58,865 nucleotides of DNA, taken from positions 1-58,865 of the forward strand of contig JAVBQY010000009.1 in assembly GCA_031548545.1 (NCBI GenBank). Direction: 5' to 3'. The translations under genes were made by a program, and so were the position numbers. Positions 52,011 through 58,316 of this stretch are shown here, in pieces. Below the pieces are notes generated by a model, which worked only from the letters and a program-made list of their open reading frames with translations, was not told the origin of the DNA and searched no databases. Numbering within the stretch: position 1 is the stretch's first letter; each line of letters opens with the position of its first letter. This DNA comes from UBA932 sp031548545. GTDB lineage: Bacteria > Bacteroidota > Bacteroidia > Bacteroidales > UBA932.

Positions 52011-52072
52011 AATTTAACCGCCCATCAACATGCGCTCAATTAGCATTAACAGTAAATAAAACAACTATTTAT

Positions 52073-52456
52073 ATGGAAATCACCCTCCTCCCCGGCGCCA
52101 CTTACACCGCCGAACAAACCGTCACTTTTGAAGACACCGCCGCCAGCTACAAGTCCGGCGCGGTAGAAGTATTTGCCACCCCGGCCATGATCGCCCTGAT
52201 GGAAAATGCCGCCTGGAACCTCGTACAACAGCACCTCCCTGAAACATACAACAGCGTGGGGGTCGAGGTGTGCATCACCCACCTCAAGGCGACGCCCAAG
52301 GGCGCCAGGGTAAGCGCCACCGCCACCCTGACTAAAATCGACGGCAGGCGGCTCTATTTTGATGTGACGGCCCACGATGAAAAAGGCGAAATCGGCCGCG
52401 GCACCCATTCCCGGCACATTATCGAGAATAAAAAGTTCATGGAAAAATTGGGATAG
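52073..52456 (+). CDS. Hotdog-fold thioesterase (FlK-like)
   Basis: This 127-residue protein has the fluoroacetyl-CoA thioesterase-like pattern: EVFATPAMIALMENAAW (about 37-53) on the long hotdog helix, then SVGVEVCITHLKATPKGARV (about 70-89) with the family His. It probably hydrolyses small acyl-CoA esters in the cytoplasm. FlK itself acts on fluoroacetyl-CoA; most family members have unknown substrates. Single gene between the tRNA and the sigma factor operon. Confidence 0.82.
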   Translation: MEITLLPGATYTAEQTVTFEDTAASYKSGAVEVFATPAMIALMENAAWNLVQQHLPETYNSVGVEVCITHLKATPKGARVSATATLTKIDGRRLYFDVTAHDEKGEIGRGTHSRHIIENKKFMEKLG

Positions 52457-52465
52457 TATTTTTTT

Positions 52466-52493
52466 TGAAACTTTTTTCACGCCTTTCCGTCTT
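52466..52493 (+). promoter_or_regulatory. ECF-type promoter of the sigma operon
   Basis: TGAAAC (52466-52471), a 16-base spacer, then CGTCTT (52488-52493). This is the classic ECF sigma -35/-10 pair, located 8 bases before the sigma factor ATG. It fits autoregulation and a nearly leaderless transcript. Confidence 0.65.
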
Positions 52494-52501
52494 CATAGTG
52501 T

Positions 52502-53014
52502 ATGCAGCTGAACGAATTTAAAGAACGTATCCTCCCCCTGAAAGACCAACTCTTCAGGCTGGCTTTCTGCCTCTTGCGGAGCAGGGAGGATGCCGAAGAC
52601 ACCGTACAGGAAGTTCTTTTAAAACTATGGAACGGCCAACACAAGCTGGACGAGATCCGGAACCCGGCAGCCTATTGCGTCACCATCACTAAAAACATGG
52701 CCTTTGACCGTTTGCGGCGGGCGGGGCATCAAAGCAGGCAGCAGCCCCTTGAACCACATGATGCGGTAGACCACCAAACCCCTTTTATCCGGCTGCAACA
52801 GGCCGAACGGCAGCAGTTATTCCACCGGCTGATGAATGCATTGCCCGCAGACAAACAGCTACTGATCCAGCTACGTGACATAGAAGGCAAAAGCTACCTG
52901 GACATTGCCGAGACATTGGATATCAGTGAAAGTAAAGTAAAAACCGACCTGTTCAGGACCCGGCAACAACTGAAACAGGCCTTAGATAAAATGAATGCAC
53001 ATGGACAAATATAA
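52502..53014 (+). CDS. ECF RNA polymerase sigma factor
   Basis: This 170-residue sigma-70 family protein has only regions 2 and 4. Region 2 includes REDAEDTVQEVLLKLWNG (about 29-46). Region 4 includes the helix-turn-helix SYLDIAETLDISESKVKTDLFRTRQQL (about 136-162). It overlaps the next gene by 20 bases, and the next product looks like its anti-sigma factor. An ECF promoter precedes it, so it probably activates itself. Confidence 0.92.
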   Translation: MQLNEFKERILPLKDQLFRLAFCLLRSREDAEDTVQEVLLKLWNGQHKLDEIRNPAAYCVTITKNMAFDRLRRAGHQSRQQPLEPHDAVDHQTPFIRLQQAERQQLFHRLMNALPADKQLLIQLRDIEGKSYLDIAETLDISESKVKTDLFRTRQQLKQALDKMNAHGQI

Positions 53015-53462
53015 ATACATAAAAGAAGTACTGGAAAAATACTGGGCCGGGACTTCTTCTACGGACGAAGAAAAGGCCCTGCGTGATTTCTTCAGCCGGG
53101 AACAGGATATACCACAAGCGCTTCAGCCCTATGCGGATTTCTTTGCCGGACAGCAGGAGGATGCCGCTATGACCCTGTCCGCCGGATTTGAGGAAAGGCT
53201 ACTGGCCCGGCTTCCACAACAGCGGGGCCGCATCATAACGTACTCCGCCTTCTTCAAAATCGCCGCCCTGTTCGTTATCGCCATCGGCAGCCTTTTCTTC
53301 GGCTACCAATATGCGGAAAAACAACAAGCACAGGCCCAAGCGCATGAGACACTCATTGAGGCCCTGAGCATGATTACCGAAAACATGCAGCAAGGAGAAA
53401 ACATGATGGACGAAGGCCTGAAACAATTTGAAATACTTAAATCCATAGAAAATCAGGATTAA
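52995..53462 (+). CDS. Putative membrane anti-sigma factor
   Basis: This 155-residue protein has a cytoplasmic N-terminal helical part (KEVLEKYWAGTSSTDEEKALRDFF), one transmembrane helix (about residues 83-102) and a periplasmic Gln/Glu/Met-rich coiled coil to the end. This layout and the overlap with the sigma gene point to an anti-sigma factor that releases sigma on an envelope signal. The start could be either Met1 or Met3. No zinc-binding ZAS motif is seen. Confidence 0.75.
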   Translation: MHMDKYKYIKEVLEKYWAGTSSTDEEKALRDFFSREQDIPQALQPYADFFAGQQEDAAMTLSAGFEERLLARLPQQRGRIITYSAFFKIAALFVIAIGSLFFGYQYAEKQQAQAQAHETLIEALSMITENMQQGENMMDEGLKQFEILKSIENQD

Positions 53463-53463
53463 G

Positions 53464-54006
53464 ATGATAAAGAAAACCATAGGTATATTATGCTTGTTGG
53501 GCTGCTGCTTAACAGCCATCGCACAAAACGCCCCCGGGCAAGTGCGGGAAGCGCAGAGTTATTCCGCGCGATTCATGCAAAAGGCAGACATGGAATCGGA
53601 GGACATAACCGCCTCCGTAGCCACTGTCAACGCCTCCATGATCGACGCGCTGAAAAAGAAAGAGAAAGACACCGCCCTACTGGCTTTTTTAAACGAACTG
53701 CATTTCCTGCGGGTCATTACCGTCAAAACATCCACAGAACAGATGCAACACTATTGGAATAAAGCCCTGGAAGTATTGAAGCAGACCGGAACGTATGAAG
53801 AATTACTTAACATACAGCAACAACAGCAACGGGTAATTATTGCCGCCATCAATAAGACAAACACAAACAAAGCGCAGGAAATTGTACTGATCAGCTGTGA
53901 CAATAAGGGGCTAAGCATCGTAGACCTGCTGGGAAACATCAGTATCGGCACCCTGGGCGAATTATCGGACGCCGTTCAAAAAGCCATGCAAAATCTTAAA
54001 AAATAA
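53464..54006 (+). CDS. DUF4252 secreted protein
   Basis: This 180-residue protein has a signal peptide ending AIAQ at residue 21. The body fits DUF4252: a helical part with FLNELHFLRVITVKTSTEQMQHYWNKALEVL and a late LISCDNKGLSIVDLLGNISIGTLGEL segment. Function unknown. DUF4252 genes often accompany ECF sigma/anti-sigma pairs in this phylum. The gene starts one base after the anti-sigma stop, so it is coupled. Confidence 0.78.
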   Translation: MIKKTIGILCLLGCCLTAIAQNAPGQVREAQSYSARFMQKADMESEDITASVATVNASMIDALKKKEKDTALLAFLNELHFLRVITVKTSTEQMQHYWNKALEVLKQTGTYEELLNIQQQQQRVIIAAINKTNTNKAQEIVLISCDNKGLSIVDLLGNISIGTLGELSDAVQKAMQNLKK

Positions 54007-54012
54007 ATCAAT

Positions 54013-54834
54013 ATGAAAAAAATCATCGTACTCTTCTTCCTTATGGGTGTGGCGATCAGCCAGCTCTTTGCCCAGACGGACAGCACAAGCGTTAGCATTG
54101 TAGAAATACAGGAACAAAAAGACAGCTCCGGGGTGGCCGTCACCGAAAACTCGTCCAACGTACTGAACGACTTTCTGGTCTTTGTCATGGACCGCTCGAA
54201 AAAAAGCGACACCAAACACCGCGGGCTCAACTACGCCGGCTGGCGCTTCGAATCTTACTTCGGATTCGGATTCATGGCCGGTCCTATGGAAAACAGCGAG
54301 GCCAAAATGATCTCCGGCGAGTCGTACAGCATTGATTTCGGGCTCAAATCACGCTACCAGTTTACAGGTATTTATTCGCTGACCTTCAACGTAGGATTCA
54401 TGCACAACCTCTATAAAATAGCCAACGGAAGACAGGATAATACTTTCAGTGCATTTATCCCCTACCCTTACGGCAATTTCGTAGTAAACAACGAACGGTT
54501 CCGCACCTGGGCCTTTGGCCTGAGCCTGGGCCACCGCTTCAACTATAGCAAAACCCGCGGAGTCAAGAACTATGTAGAAGCAAGCCTCTATGGCAACTAT
54601 GCCTTCTCCAGAAATTATATCACTAATTATACTGGAGATAATAACGGAAACGCCACCATGTATTACCGCAATACCAGCATATTTAACCCCTTCGAAGCGG
54701 GAGCACAGGTTAACTTCGGCTTCCACTGGTTTAGCATTTGGGGCAGATACAGATTAACAGACTGGTTTAATTCCGGTTACACAGATGTAAAACTACCCCG
54801 TTTTGTAATTGGCGCCGCTTTTAACATCTATTAA
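54013..54834 (+). CDS. Outer-membrane beta-barrel protein of the ECF operon
   Basis: This 273-residue protein has a signal peptide (ending LFAQ at residue 21), a Ser/Val/Glu-rich linker (about 22-50), a short hydrophobic stretch, and then a barrel of about ten strands starting GWRFESYFGFGF and ending in ALPRFVIGAAFNIY-like aromatic strands. It is the last gene of the sigma operon, 6 bases after DUF4252. It is a likely sigma target that changes the outer membrane under stress. No substrate can be named. Confidence 0.78.
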   Translation: MKKIIVLFFLMGVAISQLFAQTDSTSVSIVEIQEQKDSSGVAVTENSSNVLNDFLVFVMDRSKKSDTKHRGLNYAGWRFESYFGFGFMAGPMENSEAKMISGESYSIDFGLKSRYQFTGIYSLTFNVGFMHNLYKIANGRQDNTFSAFIPYPYGNFVVNNERFRTWAFGLSLGHRFNYSKTRGVKNYVEASLYGNYAFSRNYITNYTGDNNGNATMYYRNTSIFNPFEAGAQVNFGFHWFSIWGRYRLTDWFNSGYTDVKLPRFVIGAAFNIY

Positions 54835-54846
54835 ATAAAATATTTA

Positions 54847-54854
54847 TATCTTTG
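54847..54854 (+). promoter_or_regulatory. -7 box placed for a nearly leaderless transcript
   Basis: TATCTTTG ends 9 bases before the ATG at 54864. Confidence 0.55.
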
Positions 54855-54863
54855 CCACCGAAA

Positions 54864-56414
54864 ATGGCTAAAGAGATCAATATATCAGTAACACCCGAAG
54901 TATTTCGCAACGACAAACTCCTCAAAGAGACGGCAGCGCGATACTTATCAATAGATCAACATAATATTAATGCAACCCGTATCGTACGCCGTTCTATCGA
55001 CGCACGTCACGGCAGCCCGCTTTACCAACTTAAAGTGGAGGTCCACACCGATGGTGAGACGCCACTATTAGAGGCACATCGTTTTGACTATCAACAGGTG
55101 AAAGAAAAGCCACCGGTCATTATCGTAGGTGCCGGTCCGGCAGGCTTGTTTGCTGCACTTAAGCTCCTGGAAAAAGGACTGCGGCCGGTGATTATTGAGC
55201 GGGGGAAAAATGTCAAAGAACGTAAATACGACATTGCCCGGCTCACCCGTGAGCATATTGTTAATCCGAACTCCAACTGGTGTTTCGGAGAAGGCGGTGC
55301 GGGAACTTTTTCCGACGGCAAGTTGTACACACGCTCCAACAAACGGGGCAATATCGGCCATATCTTACAGCAGTTGGTAAACCATGGCGCCAACCCCGAT
55401 ATCATGGTAGACAGCCATGCCCATATCGGCACGGATAAACTCTCCAGCATCATTACACGCATCCGCGAGACCATTATCAACCGGGGCGGCGAGTACTATT
55501 TCAACAAAAAAGTCAGTGACCTGATCGTAAAAGACGGCCAGGTACACGGCGTAGAAACCGAAGACGGCAGCCGTTTCGAAGGCATAGCCGTGATCCTGGC
55601 CACCGGACATTCGGCCCGCGATATTTACAAGCTCTTCCGGCAAAAAGGCTGGGCGCTGGACGCCAAACCGTTTGCCATAGGAGTAAGGGCTGAGCACCCC
55701 CAGGCGCTGATTAACGAGATCCAATACAACGGACATAAAGGAATGCCGCCTGCCAGTTACAATCTGGTCACCCAGGCGGGTAACCACGGGGTATTCTCCT
55801 TTTGTATGTGCCCCGGCGGCATTATGGTCCCCGCCGCTACAAATCCCGGAGAGCTGGTAATCAACGGCATGTCCAATTCTCAGCGCAACTCTCCCTTTGC
55901 CAATGCGGCCATCGTAGTGCAGGTAAACCCGGATGATTATTTCGGACAAGACCAATACGGCAGTCTGGCCGGCATGTATTTTCAGCAGGAAATTGAACGC
56001 ACGATGTTTAAAGTCACAGGAGAGACGCAACAGGCTCCGGCACAGCGCATGGTTGATTTTGTCAACCAGAAGTCCTCGCCCTGGATCATCCCAACCTCCT
56101 ATATTCCCGGCGTGGTCAACGCCCCCCTGCATAAGCTCCTGCCCGGCTTTGTTGCACAAAGCCTGCGCCAGGCCTTCCTGGACTTTGACCGCAAGATGCG
56201 GGGCTATCTCTCGGAGGAGGCCATGCTGGTGGCGGTAGAGTCGCGCACCTCATCGCCGGTGCGCATTCCCCGCGATCCCAGGAGCCTGCAGCACCCCCAG
56301 CTCATCAACCTATACCCCTGCGGCGAGGGAGCCGGTTATGCCGGCGGCATAACCTCCTCGGCCATTGACGGTGTAAACTGTGCAGAACAGGTTGCAATGA
56401 GTTACCGGGAATAG
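54864..56414 (+). CDS. FAD-dependent oxidoreductase (uncharacterised dehydrogenase family)
   Basis: This 516-residue protein starts at ATG 54864; the open frame four codons earlier uses TTG inside the promoter box and is not credible. An N-terminal domain (about 1-80, with VRRSIDARHG) precedes the FAD-binding VIIVGAGPAGLFAALKLLEKG near 86. GEGGAGTFSDGKLYTR lies near 135, and the C-terminal FAD motif YPCGEGAGYAGGITSSAIDG near 490. This matches a family of predicted FAD dehydrogenases found in many bacteria, with unknown substrate. Single gene. Confidence 0.85.
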   Translation: MAKEINISVTPEVFRNDKLLKETAARYLSIDQHNINATRIVRRSIDARHGSPLYQLKVEVHTDGETPLLEAHRFDYQQVKEKPPVIIVGAGPAGLFAALKLLEKGLRPVIIERGKNVKERKYDIARLTREHIVNPNSNWCFGEGGAGTFSDGKLYTRSNKRGNIGHILQQLVNHGANPDIMVDSHAHIGTDKLSSIITRIRETIINRGGEYYFNKKVSDLIVKDGQVHGVETEDGSRFEGIAVILATGHSARDIYKLFRQKGWALDAKPFAIGVRAEHPQALINEIQYNGHKGMPPASYNLVTQAGNHGVFSFCMCPGGIMVPAATNPGELVINGMSNSQRNSPFANAAIVVQVNPDDYFGQDQYGSLAGMYFQQEIERTMFKVTGETQQAPAQRMVDFVNQKSSPWIIPTSYIPGVVNAPLHKLLPGFVAQSLRQAFLDFDRKMRGYLSEEAMLVAVESRTSSPVRIPRDPRSLQHPQLINLYPCGEGAGYAGGITSSAIDGVNCAEQVAMSYRE

Positions 56415-56418
56415 TAAT

Positions 56419-56499
56419 TTAATCTTCGCTTTCACCTAATCCGCTTTCTATTTCTTCAATAGTAGGCAAACTTCCTTTGAAATTTTCAGGAAAGACTAT
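56419..56499 (-). pseudogene. In-frame coding relic after the KilA-N stop
   Basis: Directly after the KilA-N stop codon, the same frame stays open for 26 codons and reads IVFPENFKGSLPTIEEIESGLGESED then TAA. The peptide looks like a genuine acidic C-terminus. It may be the tail of a gene lost by deletion or of a formerly longer KilA-N gene. There is no start codon. Confidence 0.4.
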
Positions 56500-57342
56500 T
56501 TATTTTTTAGCTTCTAATTTCCGAAATTCTTTTTCTGCGTCTATGGCATTGAGGCGTGTCAATTGACGTTCTGCCATTTCGCGCAGACAGGCGTACCGGG
56601 TAGATTTGGCCATATCACGTTTCAAAAGCTCTGCGTTAAACGATTCAAGATTAGCCAAAACAACCAATTCGTTAATACTTGCCGTATCACGTATATTCAA
56701 GCCTTTCTTTGCATATTCGGGATTTGCCTCCCTCCATTGCTTTGCTGTACAAGCCCACAAAGCGAGATTCAGCATATCGGCTTCATCTGCGTAAGCGTAT
56801 GCTTTCTCACGCTCAACATCAATTTTCGGAATGATAAAATCACGGACTGCATCGGTATGAAGCGTATAATTCACTTTACTAAGCACCCGTTTTACATTCC
56901 ATTCACCGAGCATCGGATTGTTTTCAGTCTCTTTAAGTCGCTGATATTCCGTAATCAAATAGAGTTTAAACACCGGACTAAGCCACGAACCGAATTCAAA
57001 AGCGATATCTTTGTGGGCATAAGTTCCGCCGTTTCGCCCTGCTTGGGAAATCATACCAACGGCATCAGTCGCCTCAATCCATTTACGGGGTGTCATATTA
57101 AAACGGTTTGCCCCAGCCTCGTGCAAAAAGGTGTCGAATTCGACACCTTTAAATACGGGGTTGTGCAACATCTCCCAAGCACCGAGAAACTCAAGAGTAT
57201 TGCGGTTGCGCATCCAGTTGCGAATATGGTCTTCGCCCTCTTGACCCTTTACCATATCGGTAAGGCAGATATAATCGTTATTTTCCACCGAAATAACGGT
57301 TATATCCGTACCCTGTACGGTTATTTTCTCTTTTTTGCTCAT
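56500..57342 (-). CDS. KilA-N domain protein
   Basis: This 280-residue protein begins with a beta-strand lead (ITVQGTDITVISVENNDYICLTDMV) and the KilA-N DNA-binding region (about 20-125) with IRNWMRNRNTLEFLGAWE, KWIEATDAVGM and GTYAHKDIAFEFGSWLSP. A helical tail (about 130-280) follows. KilA-N proteins are found in phages and as scattered accessory genes in Bacteroidota; molecular targets are mostly unknown. A 24-bp perfect palindrome lies inside the coding region. It has its own well-formed promoter and a leader of about 140 bases. Confidence 0.85.
   Translation of the reverse strand: MSKKEKITVQGTDITVISVENNDYICLTDMVKGQEGEDHIRNWMRNRNTLEFLGAWEMLHNPVFKGVEFDTFLHEAGANRFNMTPRKWIEATDAVGMISQAGRNGGTYAHKDIAFEFGSWLSPVFKLYLITEYQRLKETENNPMLGEWNVKRVLSKVNYTLHTDAVRDFIIPKIDVEREKAYAYADEADMLNLALWACTAKQWREANPEYAKKGLNIRDTASINELVVLANLESFNAELLKRDMAKSTRYACLREMAERQLTRLNAIDAEKEFRKLEAKK
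57127..57150. repeat. 24-bp perfect palindrome inside the KilA-N gene
   Basis: AAAGGTGTCGAA is followed by its exact reverse complement, centred between 57138 and 57139. The codons read KGVEFDTF, close to a stretch I regard as conserved in the family. Confidence 0.9.
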
Positions 57343-57488
57343 GTTGCTTTTTATTTATTCTCTTTCCTTATTTTTTATAGTGCAAATGATCATACTCACT
57401 ACTTCAGAATTGAAAACTTCAGAAGAATGACCATAGATTATGAATACAGTACTGAATAGGCAAAACAAGTGGCGATCGATTCGAGTAA

Positions 57489-57519
57489 CAAAGGTATAGA
57501 TCTTTTTCATTTTTACAAA
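57489..57519 (-). promoter_or_regulatory. Promoter of the KilA-N gene
   Basis: On the minus strand, TTTG (57516-57519) and TACCTTTG (57489-57496) are 19 bases apart, an exact fit to the consensus. Confidence 0.72.
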
Positions 57520-57534
57520 TTTTCACACCGGAAC

Positions 57535-57566
57535 ATTGGTAGTTTGGAATAAAGCGCTTAACTTTG
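57535..57566 (+). promoter_or_regulatory. Promoter reading into the non-coding block
   Basis: TTGG at 57535-57538 and TAACTTTG at 57559-57566 are 20 bases apart. It faces right, where no protein gene begins for 750 bases. Confidence 0.5.
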
Positions 57567-57570
57567 TTTT

Positions 57571-57701
57571 TAGAGAAGCGTTCTTTACTTCCCCTTAACT
57601 CATGTACCTTCGGGTACATCGGCGTTGGCTTTACAACTCATAATAGAAAATTAGGAACTTTCTGATAAACGTGGGAAATAAAGCCGGCGCCCACCCCTTT
57701 T
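57571..57701 (+). ncRNA. Candidate small RNA
   Basis: Predicted transcript of about 130 bases from the promoter at 57535-57566. It contains a 7-bp hairpin with a TTCG tetraloop (57602-57619) and ends at a GTGGG/CCCAC stem (57671-57675 with 57690-57694) followed by a T6 run. No Rfam-like family is recognised. The terminator stem is short. Confidence 0.35.
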
Positions 57702-57732
57702 TTCATGCTTCATAACTGATCATTAAAAATTG

Positions 57733-57882
57733 GCGTGGGCCTGGTTTATTTAGCGTTTATAGGCCTCCTAATGCCTCTATTACTAGACAAATAAAGGACC
57801 ACGCTACAAATACCATTTAAATACTTAACCATTTAAAGTGTAAATGCTATTGCTGCAAAATTATTTTGCGGCAGGGGTTTTT
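57733..57882 (+). ncRNA. Structured non-coding element with terminator-like end
   Basis: GCGTGG (57733-57738) and TTTATTT (57745-57751) pair with CCACGC (57799-57804) and AAATAAA (57789-57795), forming a 72-base hairpin. A second hairpin (57851-57860 with 57864-57873, one wobble) is followed by GGGGTTTTT. It could be an RNA gene or a hairpin-type miniature mobile element. Confidence 0.35.
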
Positions 57883-57992
57883 ATTGTCTGTTGCTTAAGG
57901 AGCTGCGCTCACCTACACTTCTTGTTACTGTTGTTATAAGCCGCGATACAGTCGCGGTGTGCCGCGGGGGCGGCGGCTCCTTATTTTCTCCT

Positions 57993-58033
57993 TTTCTTTT
58001 TGGCTTGACCCAAAAAGAAACAAAAAAGTCAAG
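57993..58033. repeat. Overlapping inverted repeats
   Basis: TTTCTTTTTGG (57993-58003) pairs with CCAAAAAGAAA (58010-58020) over a 6-base loop. That loop, CTTGAC, is itself complementary to GTCAAG at 58028-58033, so the two foldings exclude each other. Confidence 0.8.
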
Positions 58034-58036
58034 TCT

Positions 58037-58152
58037 AACGCCAGCCCGGCTAAAAATCGGTCATTACGGCAAGAACAAGGAAAACTCGCTGCGCTCAAAC
58101 ATTCCTTGTTCTTTTTGCCTCATTCCCGATTTTCTTTACGCCGGCTGACGTA
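58037..58152. repeat. Long imperfect palindrome
   Basis: The left arm 58037-58082 and right arm 58102-58152 are complementary with a few gaps. The core AAGAACAAGGAA / TTCCTTGTTCTT (12 bp) is perfect. The 19-base loop contains CTCGCTGCGCTC. Confidence 0.85.
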
Positions 58153-58250
58153 GGACGGTCTTGGCTGCAAAGGGATACAAGGTATGTTATCTCTACTTCG
58201 GTTTTCTTTACGCCGGTTCCCGTAGGCCGGCCCTGGCTGCAAAAGGCAGG
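58130..58250 (+). repeat. Imperfect tandem pair, 72-base period
   Basis: TTTTCTTTACGCCGG followed by TAGG.CGG and TGGCTGCAAA occurs at 58130 and again at 58202, exactly 72 bases on. The first copy is also the right arm of the long palindrome. Confidence 0.8.
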
Positions 58251-58316
58251 AGGTTGTTGTTCTCTTAGTCACTTAGTATCTCAGTCCCTTAGTTCCTTAT
58301 AATCCTTTCTAATCAT

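Larger units (their letters stand above)
57343..58316. other. 974-base region without a credible protein gene
   Basis: Open frames here are short, lack family likeness and overlap inverted repeats. The region holds a divergent promoter pair (57489-57566), a candidate small RNA (57571-57701), a long hairpin element (57733-57882), inverted repeats (57993-58152), a 72-base tandem pair (58130-58250) and a run of CTTAGT-like short repeats (58263-58300). It looks like accessory DNA, possibly remains of small mobile repeats. Confidence 0.7.

Noticed and set aside
57419..57619. 66-codon minus-strand frame upstream of KilA-N
   Set aside because: It overlaps both promoters and part of the small-RNA candidate and has a composition unlike neighbouring proteins.
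57571..57882. tmRNA, RNase P RNA, SRP RNA or 6S RNA
   Set aside because: None of the conserved sequence signatures of tmRNA, RNase P or SRP RNA is present, and the pairing is not the long open bulge of 6S RNA.
57891..58148. 85-codon frame with the phrase FGLTQKETKKSS
   Set aside because: It lies across the inverted repeats; the phrase is a translation of the repeat itself. No signal, domain or ribosome binding site.
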